A stretch of DNA of 64,000 nt from Cydia pomonella (Eukaryota > Arthropoda > Insecta > Lepidoptera > Tortricidae), in contig NC_084716.1 in assembly GCF_033807575.1 (NCBI RefSeq), positions 186,001 through 250,000 on the forward strand. Reading direction: 5' to 3'. The notes beneath the pieces are model-generated. The model was not told the DNA's origin and made no database searches. It saw nothing but the letters and a program-made list of their open reading frames with translations. Position numbers and translations under genes: made by a program. Shown piece by piece: positions 53,281-61,682 of this stretch; position 1 is the stretch's first letter; each line of letters opens with the position of its first letter.

Positions 53281-54095
53281 TAGGGTTCCGTAGCCAAATG
53301 GCAAAAAACGGAACCCTTATAGATTCGTCATGTCCGTCTGTCTGTCCGTTTATGTCACAGCCACTGTTTTCCGAAACTATAAGAACTATACTGTTGAAAC
53401 TTGGTAAGTAGATGTATTCTGTGAACCGCATTAAGATTTTCACACAAAAATAGAAAAAAAAAACGATAACTTTTGGGGGTTCCCCATACTTAGAACTGAA
53501 ACTCAAAAAAATTTTTTCATCAAACCCATACGTGTGGGGTATCTATGGATAGGTCTTGAGGTTTCTTATATCATTTTTTTCTAAACTGAATAGTTTGCGC
53601 GAGAGACACTTCCAAAGTGGTAAAATGTGTCCCCCCCCTCCCCCTGTAACTTCTAAAATAACAGAATGATATAATATAAATATTATAGGACATTATTACA
53701 CAAATTGACTAAGTACCACAGTAAGCTCAATAAGGCTTGTGTTGTGGGTACTTAGACAACGATATATATAATATATAAATATTTATAAATACTTAAATAC
53801 ATAGAAAACACCCATGACTCAGGAACAAATATCCATGCTCATCACACAAATACATGCCCTTACCAGGATTTGAACCCGGGACCATCAGCTTCGTAGGCAG
53901 GGTCACTACCCACTAGGCCAAACCGGTCGTCAAAACAATGATAAAACTAAAAAAAGTATATCATGTACATTACCATGCAAACGTCCACCAAAAATTGATT
54001 TGAACGAGATCTAGTAAGTAGTTTTTTTTTTAATACGTCATATGGTACGGAACCCTTCATGGGCGAGTCCGACTCGCACTTGGCCGCTTTTTTTA
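53281..54095 (+). mobile_element. Widespread lepidopteran-type interspersed repeat, interrupted by a SINE
   Basis: Begins AGGGTTCCGTAGCCAAATGG and ends ATGGTACGGAACCC then GAGTCCGACTCGCACTTGG and a T run, a pair of ends I associate with a very common lepidopteran repeat. The SINE at about 53690-53937 sits inside. No intact protein. Confidence 0.65.
53690..53937 (-). mobile_element. tRNA-derived SINE, second copy
   Basis: On - the head shows GGTTTGGCCTAGTGGGTAG (A box) and GGGTTCAAATCCTGG (B box), then a body shared with the copy at 12345-12906. Uninterrupted. Confidence 0.8.
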
Positions 54096-54964
54096 ATGTC
54101 TGGCTATACAATGAGCCCCGTGGAGATTTCAGCAAAGGACAAAAAAGAGTGTCTGCAGATTTCTGTATTTATTTTAAAATAAAAAAGGCGGTATGCCGCA
54201 GTTGTATAAAATTACTTTTCAATGAATATTTGATTTAATAAGCCTCTAAGCTAGGTTACAAGAATAATATCTCTTTGTACGAGTATATAATGGATTTTGC
54301 CAGTTTAAGTACGGTCACCTCTGAAAATATCGATACGAACAAAGTACCAAAAATATACCTTACACTACCTTAATATATGGGCAATAAGGTCGTGTATACA
54401 TATTTTTGGCACTTTGTTTGTATCGATATTATTAGACGTGATTGTACAAGTGAAAACAAGGAGTAGGCATGTAAGTGATCTTTAATAAATTCATATTATT
54501 GTCCTTGTATCTAAGGTATCTTACGAATGACCAGTCTATCATTTCATTACCAAAGCGGAGAGATAGCTATTCACCTACCTATAATACTATTATCACGTGT
54601 ATTTTTTTACAACAAAAGCCGATAATGGAGTCCTGTAAAGGTGAAACGCAGTTATGAGTTATTAAGTGACCCTTTTATAATATATATATATCCTCGTAAG
54701 GCCCAAGGTCCTACCTATAGGACTTATTCAGTTCGATAAAATTTAAATCATATTCAATTAGGACAGAGTTGCATTTGTTTTGTATCGTGCAATTTTCAAA
54801 CAAAATAAAATCTACTGTATTCCATGCACTATAGGTTCAAATTCCAGTGGCAAATTTTGGATTTTTCACTTCTATGGCTGGGCCTTAAGAGGATATATAG
54901 TACCTGGGCGACCGAGCTTTGCTCGGTTATAATTATAACTATTTATTGTAATAGTTATATTTAT
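54096..54964. other. Unannotated intron/intergenic DNA
   Basis: AT-rich; a small hairpin ACCGAGCTTTGCTCGGT lies at about 54910. No gene seen. Confidence 0.35.
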
Positions 54965-56587
54965 AACTTAAATTCATCACCCTCGTCTGCCGTTACACTG
55001 TTAGAAGAGAATGTCCCAGAATGTACTAGAAACCTTAATTTTGAACATGTGAGTGCCTCAGATATATTAAAGGCGTTTAAATCAATTAATGTAAAAAAAA
55101 CTAGTGACCTTTGGGGAGTCTCCGTTCATACTGTCAAATCCTTAATAGAAGTTGTAGCGCCTGACCTGGTAGTTATATTTAATAACAGTGTTGACTGCGG
55201 TGAGTTTCCTGATCTAATGAAACATAGTAAAGTCACTCCTTTATTTAAATCAGGTAGCACATCCGACCCCACTAACTTTAGACCGATATCAGTGTTACCA
55301 ACATTCAGCAAAATTTTTGAAAAAATAGTTTTGAGTCAGTTATTGAAACATTTTAACATTAATAATCTAATGCACAACAAACAATTTGGTTTTACACGGG
55401 GTCGCTCAACAACCGACGCTGGTGTTGAGCTAATTAAACAGATCTTCGATGCCTGGGAGGAGTCACAGGATGCTTTAGGTATCTTCTGTGACTTATCTAA
55501 GGCCTTCGATTGCGTCTGTCATGAAACATTGATCAGAAAACTGCACTATTATGGAGTAAGAGGCTCGGCACTGAATTTAATAAAGTCTTACTTACACGGT
55601 AGAATACAAAGGGTTGATGTGAGTGGACAGCGATCACCGGGGTCATTGGTCTCTATGGGTGTACCGCAGGGATCAATATTGGGGCCGTTCCTGTTCCTTA
55701 TCTACATTAATGACCTGCCTTACCTAGTAAAGACCCACCATGACATAGTATTGTTTGCAGACGATACTTCACTTATTTTCAAAGTCAAACGACAGCAACA
55801 AGCTTGCAGTGATGTAAACAATGCTATTTCTAAAGTAGTAAATTGGTTTAATGTTAATAATTTATTGTTAAATGAGAAAAAGACTAAGTGTATTAAGTTT
55901 GTTACAAGTCACATAAGGAATGAGCAAACAGGTGTCATTGTCAAGGATGAGGAATTGGAACTAGTAGATAGCACAGTTTTTCTTGGTATAACTTTAGATT
56001 CTAAACTACAATGGGGTCCCCATATTGCTAATCTCTCGAATAGACTGAGTTCTGCAGCTTTTGCAGTGAGCAAGATCCGTCAGTTAACAGACGTGAAAAC
56101 AGCTCGATTAGTTTACTTTAGTTACTTTCATAGCATTATGTCATATGGTATTTTACTATGGGGTAGTGCTTCAGAGATAAATACCATTTTTGTTCTGCAG
56201 AAGAGGGCTATTCGTGCAATATATAAAATGTACCATAGAGACACACTTAGAGATAAGTTTAAGGACATTAACATAATGACAGTGCACTGTCAATATATTT
56301 ATGAGAATATTCTGTATGTACATAAAAACATTGCCAGTTTTAAGAAAAACTGTGAAATACATAATATTAATGCTAGAAATAAGCATAAGCTCGCAGTGCC
56401 CTTCACTAGGCTCCATAAAATTAAGAAATCATTCATGGGTAATTGTGTAAGATTTTACAATAAACTTCCTAATATTATAACTGAATTGTCTGTTAGTAAA
56501 TTTAAAAATTATGTAAAACGTAAGCTTATCTCTAAAGCCTATTATAGCACACAAGACTACATGAATGATGAAACACCGTGGGATTAA
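54965..56587 (+). CDS. LINE reverse transcriptase (partial ORF2)
   Basis: RNA-dependent DNA polymerase of a non-LTR element. RT blocks in order: NFRPISVLPTFSKIFEK, NKQFGFTRGRSTTDAG, CDLSKAFDCV, GVPQGSILGPFLFLIYIN, IVLFADDTSLIF (catalytic FADD near 55760), then thumb and C-terminal tail (FKNYVKRKLISKAYYS). Residues encoded before 54965 are probably not part of the element. No stop or frameshift within the RT. Confidence 0.92.
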   Translation, partial: NLNSSPSSAVTLLEENVPECTRNLNFEHVSASDILKAFKSINVKKTSDLWGVSVHTVKSLIEVVAPDLVVIFNNSVDCGEFPDLMKHSKVTPLFKSGSTSDPTNFRPISVLPTFSKIFEKIVLSQLLKHFNINNLMHNKQFGFTRGRSTTDAGVELIKQIFDAWEESQDALGIFCDLSKAFDCVCHETLIRKLHYYGVRGSALNLIKSYLHGRIQRVDVSGQRSPGSLVSMGVPQGSILGPFLFLIYINDLPYLVKTHHDIVLFADDTSLIFKVKRQQQACSDVNNAISKVVNWFNVNNLLLNEKKTKCIKFVTSHIRNEQTGVIVKDEELELVDSTVFLGITLDSKLQWGPHIANLSNRLSSAAFAVSKIRQLTDVKTARLVYFSYFHSIMSYGILLWGSASEINTIFVLQKRAIRAIYKMYHRDTLRDKFKDINIMTVHCQYIYENILYVHKNIASFKKNCEIHNINARNKHKLAVPFTRLHKIKKSFMGNCVRFYNKLPNIITELSVSKFKNYVKRKLISKAYYSTQDYMNDETPWD

Positions 56588-56940
56588 GTGTGATTGTAAA
56601 GAATGAATTATTTATTGTTATGTTATTAATGATGAAATTGATAATTCAATGTATATATATACCGTATTTTTTGACATTTAGATTTTATTCTAGAAAGGTT
56701 CTAGACTAGTATTTTTATACAATTTTGATGTATGACGATCTTTTTATGAAATTCTTATTATTAAGTTTACCATATCTATAATAGTTCAATGTTTTTTTTT
56801 AGAACAATAATAACTGCATCAATAAATTGCTCTGATATTTAGATTAAGATGATATTTGTAAAATTTGACGATTTAAAAGTGCTTGTTGCTAGGCCTATTT
56901 GAATAAAGAATATTTTGATTTTGATTTTTGATTTTGAATA
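54965..56940 (+). mobile_element. 5'-truncated LINE with intact reverse transcriptase
   Basis: Jockey/CR1-group LINE copy: a continuous RT frame to 56587, a 3' UTR and a simple tail of TTTTGA repeats at about 56915-56940. The endonuclease half is missing. Near-intact coding sequence suggests a fairly young insertion. Confidence 0.88.
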
Positions 56941-56989
56941 TGGTGGTGTATAGGTGATAATCTTAACTACATTTTTTTACTAAATTAAA

Positions 56990-57350
56990 CTTGTCTAAAA
57001 CAATAATAAATAAAAAATTATATATAAACTTGAACATATAAAAAAAAACAAAAGTTAGTCACCGGGCGAGATTCGAACCCGTAACACTCGTTTAGCAGTC
57101 CGCGTCTTAACCCGCTGGACCAGACGGACAGTGGCCGGCAACACGAAATTAGCGACCATATTCTGCGTCGAAAGAAAAACGCATGAAAACTCGAAAACAC
57201 GCGTTTTCCCAAACATAAGACTAATCTAGATCGATTGTATACCCCAAAAAACCCCCATATACCAAATTTCAGCGAAATCGTTAGAGCTGTTTCCGAGATC
57301 ACAGAAATATATATACATATATATATACAAGAATTGCTCGTTTAAAGGTA
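56990..57350 (-). mobile_element. Composite SINE-like repeat with tRNA-like head
   Basis: 57057-57136 on - has TGGTCCAGCGGGTTAAGACG (A box) and GGGTTCGAATCTCG (B box), but the ends cannot form an acceptor stem, so it is a tRNA-derived repeat and not a tRNA gene. Neighbouring sequence ends with ACAAGAATTGCTCGTTTAAA on +, common at repeat ends in Lepidoptera. Confidence 0.65.
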
Positions 57351-57419
57351 TAAGATATATATGACACTAATGCTATCGGTTAAACGGTAGGTCTTAGATT
57401 CGTAAATATAAGGGTAAAT

Positions 57420-58110
57420 TCATAACTGTATTGAGTTCACAGCGGCGTTTCACTTCAGTAATCGAGTCACGTGGCGGTCGAACCAGACACCGACCTGCTG
57501 GGCTGATACTAAGTATCTATCCAGTAGGTTCCCACGGGGGCGCCGGCGCGGGCGGGGCGAGGCAAGGCGAGGCAGTTACCACACGACACCCGCCAGAAGT
57601 AACTTGTCACGGATAAGGTTGCTATACGTCACGATTTCCCCTGACATGTTAGGAATTTTGATCCTTTTACCTTTGTCAGGATTGCGAGGGAACTTGGAGA
57701 GTGTCTAGGTTTGTAGAAACCTCAACTAACCACTAGAAGCTAGCTAAAAGTTTGGATTTGGGCAGAGGAAACGGCAGGTAATGCTGTAGCTAGTCTTGAT
57801 AGCTACACCGAATTGTGGGGAGTTAGAAAGCTAGTGGCTAGGAACGATTTTAGATACGGGATTTAAAGATTTGAAAAAACCGTCTAGGAAATGTCAGGAT
57901 TATTAGGGTGATGCCCGGACTGTTGTCAGGATATTCATTTCTCTCATGTGGCTAATCTAATATGCAAAGGTAGTAATCGACTCACGTGTCGGTAGAACCC
58001 GACACCGACCTATCTAATATATTCCCACGGGGGCGGGGCGAGATAAAGCTCGGTAGTTGACACGCGACACCCGCAACAAATCGTCACAGATTAGGTACAA
58101 ACAGCAACAC
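57420..58110 (+). repeat. Two diverged copies of a GC-containing repeat
   Basis: 57455-57620 and 57969-58095 share GTAATCGA.TCACGTG, ACACCGACCT, TTCCCACGGGGGCG and CGACACCCGC. Function unknown. Confidence 0.6.
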
Positions 58111-58560
58111 TGTCTGACCATCGGTGGACCTTACGTCTTTGCAATAAGGTTTAGAAATTGTCAATTGGGCATTTTCATTTATCTTTTAAGTTAGTTCTAA
58201 ATAAGATGAATTTGCTGTGTCCTATCAAGGTCCACGTGGAACACAATTTCATGTAAGATCTAGGTAATAAATAAACTATGAACTATGGATTAAGATTATG
58301 TCATGTGGGGTTGAGAAAATTATTTATTTTGCTCGGGACAAGAGTACCTAAGATGACGATTCCCTACAAGTGTTCCTCTAACCTCTTCTAACACTAGTGG
58401 CTCTGTGAGCCGCAGACCTCGCGATAAGCTTACAAAATGCAAAAGTGAAAAATAATTCGTTAAGTCATTATCACAGTGAACACACACTAGTCTCAACCGC
58501 AATAGATGTTATTGGTACTTAAGTTCTTTATGGCAATTTCCGCATTTCGGTAAATTTTCA

Positions 58561-58850
58561 AAAACTGAATCCACAAAATAATCTATTTCATCATAGAATC
58601 TGGTCACAAAACTGAATCGACAAAATAGTCTATTTCATCATAGAATCTGGTCACAAAACTGAATGGACAAAATAATCTATTTCATCATAGAATCTGGTCA
58701 CAAAACTGAATGGACAAAATAATCTATTTCATCATAGAATCTGGTCACAAAACTGAATCGACAAAGTCTATTTCATCATAGAATCTGGTCACAATACTGA
58801 ATCGACAAAATAATCTATTTCATCATAGAATCTGGTCACAAAATTTCACG
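58561..58850 (+). repeat. Six tandem copies of a 47-bp repeat
   Basis: Unit AAAACTGAAT then CTATTTCATCATAGAATCTG and GTCAC; starts at 58561 and 58608 set the period. One copy lacks a few bases. Confidence 0.85.
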
Positions 58851-59818
58851 AGAATCGGTTAAGAATTGTAGAGAAGAACATCCGGACATGCGAAAGCTTC
58901 GCTGACGCTTCGGTCGATTATAAAGCTTTGTCAGTTTTAAGGTGGTCACAAAATAGCATGAATTTATTACAAAAATTAGGAGTGTTCTACCACTTGTCAA
59001 ACGCATAACTACTATTAACTAGTAATTCGATCGCTCCGTCTTCAAGACGCTCCTCCACACTCCACACATGGCCGCTATAATATTTCACATTAATACCAGC
59101 ACAACTGGTTAGCATAATGTGAATAATGTCATATCAACGTGTTGATTGACAAGTTTATTTTAGTAGGTAATTCGTCATCTTTATTGTCATCAACTTAGAT
59201 AAGACTATTCGTACATACAAATTATAATGAGTGATGACATCATTTTAATTTAATTTAATCCTTTAGTTCAGACAAGCTAAAAAAATCCGGTAGTAAGCAA
59301 AGCTTCATAGAATGAGACCAAGATAAGTTGGCAGTGATTTTGATAGGCCAGACGGTGCAAGTGTCAAATCAACGTCATAATTTCATAGAATATTTGAAGT
59401 TTAAAACAACCCGTACACCGCCAGGGCTATCTAAATCGCTGCAATTTTAATCAGATATTTTTATCATTTTGGATTTCAAAATAAATTTTGAAATATAATA
59501 ATTGTTATATCCCTAACTACTAATATTATACATACGAAAGTGACTCTGTCTCTATGTTATCTCTTCACGCTTTGACCGCTGAACCGATTTAGATGAAATT
59601 AGGTATGAAGATAGTTTGAGGCCCGTGGAAGATAAAGATAAGATAAAAAATAAGTTTATTGCACACAAAACAGTATACAGAAGGAAGGGGAAGGACATAG
59701 GATAGTTGTTATCATCATTATCATCCCTCGCAGACGAAGTCGCGAACAGAAGCTACAGATGTTTCTAATAAATTTTACCTTTAACCCGTTTATTTTGTTA
59801 ATTCACAAGTGAGGTGTG
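58851..59818. other. Repeat remnants before the gypsy element
   Basis: AT-rich. Pieces such as GAATCGGTTAAGAATTGTAG, AACCGATTTAGATGAAATT and CAGACGAAGTCGCGAACAG look like fragments of common interspersed repeats. No host exon recognised. Confidence 0.4.
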
Positions 59819-60118
59819 TGTAGTAGTGTAAGATATAGATATACATAAGTTGACGATGTACATTGAGGGAGTTACAATACAGACGCTCGCGAGTAAGCAC
59901 TTGTGTTTGATTTCACCTCTCAGTCCCATACATGCCACATGGCGACCGTGACCTCGAGCGCGGGCTCCGCCGGGCCGCACGATGTTGGTGTCAGCGTTTT
60001 CGCCGCCTCAGTGTTAGCGTGATTATTACAATATGGGCTGCGTAAGCGACAGTACTGCAGACTATTAATACGATTATGGACAATTTTCGTGTAGAAAAAA
60101 TACAGTAACTCAGGCGTG

Positions 60119-60418
60119 ATGGGGCAAGGATACAGCAAGCAGGAGGAGAAAGAGGTTGTGATCACCCAGAATGCGGTTGGATCGAATGATGCGACGGGCA
60201 CGAGCGAGCATCACACAAAGGTCAATAACATCCTTATAAGCGTTCTTTTCGTCGTACTCGCCCTCATCGGTTGCTGCGTCCTGTACAAGTTTTTCAAGAA
60301 GGCACAGCAAAAATACATACACAAAGAAGTCAGGAGAGAAGTTTGGGCACGATTGCAAGCTAGGCTGTCCATGAGGAAGTCAGTTCCGGCCAAGGACGAC
60401 GAGGAGGAAGGCGCATAA
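60119..60418 (+). CDS. Small myristoyl/transmembrane ORF upstream of Gag (99 aa)
   Basis: ATG at 60119 gives MGQGYSKQEEKEVVITQ. Gly2 with Ser6 fits an N-myristoylation signal. A hydrophobic helix ILISVLFVVLALIGCCVL follows, then a basic, amphipathic tail (KKAQQKYIHKEVRREVWARL). It lies between the primer binding site and Gag, in the element's leader. Function unknown. Small leader ORFs of this sort are, to my knowledge, a trait of some mdg1/412-group elements; a role in membrane targeting is inference only. Confidence 0.75.
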   Translation: MGQGYSKQEEKEVVITQNAVGSNDATGTSEHHTKVNNILISVLFVVLALIGCCVLYKFFKKAQQKYIHKEVRREVWARLQARLSMRKSVPAKDDEEEGA

Positions 60419-60506
60419 GCGGTGGATGAAAGCGCGGCGTTCTACGTATAGTGTGTGTGTGAAGTGAAAAGTGTCGGGAGTGAAAAGCGTCGGAAATGTT
60501 AAGGGT

Positions 60507-61682
60507 ATGAATTTAGAATTACAGGCTATATATAATAAGTTAGAAAATATACGCATACACCTACGAAAATTAGGCGAGGCTAGAAGGCAACTAAAACAAG
60601 GTCAGGAAAAAATTGACAATGCACAGTTGATATATGAGGACTATCGATCTTTAATCACTTCTGTTAATTTAGATGATCTGTCTGAGTCCGAGGAGTGTTA
60701 TATTTTAGAATTATTATGTGAAAAAATAGATAAAGCTTATAATAAAATTTTACAATATAAAGTTTTAGAGTGTGTAACCGAAAAACCAATTAAAATGGAG
60801 AAAAAATTCGAAATAAAAGAAGCGAACAGCTTAATACCTATTTTGGACGGCAAGGAGGAGACCGTGGAAAAAATGATCTCCGGTATTGAAATGCTAGACA
60901 GTATATTGAACGAAAATTGCGAGAAAAAATTACTAATTTCATTTGTCCTTAAAACAAGAATTAATAAAATTGCGCAACTAAAACTTAAATCGAGTTATGA
61001 AACTGTTGTCGATTTAGTGACTGATCTACAAAAATATTTGTTGCCGAAGAAATCCGCAGTCTCTTTACTTGAACAATTAAATAACATAACACAGCGCGAT
61101 ATGTCTATTACTCAATATGGTGATAAGATCGAGGAGTTGTTCATTGGCCTAACGATAGCGCAAGCCGACGGGAAGCCCGAGGCGCGCGATGTCCTTAGAC
61201 CAATCAACGAGTCCTTAGCTATAAAGAAATTCACGGACGGTTTGAGGAACCGCCGTCTTAGTACCATTTTAGCAGCCCGAGAATACACAGAATTAAAAGA
61301 AGCTGTCAGAGCTGCCCAAGACGAGGAGCTGGCGCGACCCCAGCCCGAGCCAGTAGTCATGAACATGAACTACGGCTACAGAAGAGGTTTCCAGCAGCCA
61401 CAGCGCTACGGCTGGCGTGGGCGCGGGCCCACCAGCTACCAACCCAATCGAGCCAGAGCCTACCACAGCCCATGGATACCACGCTATCCCACTAATAGAG
61501 GTACTGTACCTAGTAATAATTTTCACAGGGGCCGTGGACAACGTACGAATTTTAGGGGACATCCCAGTACTCGCAGGAGTCGTGGACACCGCGGAAACGT
61601 GTATACATATACACACGAGCCGCAGACCCCTCATAGTTCGACAAGTGACGAGACAGACAGAGTTCAGTTTTTTCGAGCATAA
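60507..61682 (+). CDS. mdg1/412-like Gag (391 aa from ATG)
   Basis: First ATG in frame at 60507 (MNLELQAIYNKLENIRIHLR). N-terminal coiled-coil-like region, capsid-type middle (ITQRDMSITQYGDKIEELFI), and a C-terminus without a zinc knuckle but rich in Arg/Gly (YGWRGRGPTSY, FHRGRGQRTNFRGH), an alternative RNA-binding tail seen in this type. Ends TAA at 61680-61682. Confidence 0.85.
   Translation: MNLELQAIYNKLENIRIHLRKLGEARRQLKQGQEKIDNAQLIYEDYRSLITSVNLDDLSESEECYILELLCEKIDKAYNKILQYKVLECVTEKPIKMEKKFEIKEANSLIPILDGKEETVEKMISGIEMLDSILNENCEKKLLISFVLKTRINKIAQLKLKSSYETVVDLVTDLQKYLLPKKSAVSLLEQLNNITQRDMSITQYGDKIEELFIGLTIAQADGKPEARDVLRPINESLAIKKFTDGLRNRRLSTILAAREYTELKEAVRAAQDEELARPQPEPVVMNMNYGYRRGFQQPQRYGWRGRGPTSYQPNRARAYHSPWIPRYPTNRGTVPSNNFHRGRGQRTNFRGHPSTRRSRGHRGNVYTYTHEPQTPHSSTSDETDRVQFFRA

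Noticed and set aside
57057..57136. A tRNA gene with Ser-like anticodon arm
   Set aside because: A and B boxes are present but the 5' and 3' ends do not pair to an acceptor stem and the sequence continues into repeat DNA; treated as a tRNA-derived SINE head.
59819..59939. A firm 121-bp LTR for the mdg1/412-like element
   Set aside because: Only the right edge is supported by the primer binding site. The left edge cannot be fixed without the 3' LTR outside the window, and 121 bp would be unusually short.
59920..60201. A - strand frame near 60 kb as the first TMEM131 exon
   Set aside because: It overlaps the primer binding site and leader ORF of the gypsy element and has no family motif or suitable donor.
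61668..61682. A -1 frameshift signal in the mdg1/412-like element
   Set aside because: Counting frames shows Pol lies +1 to Gag, so the T run is not a standard -1 heptamer.
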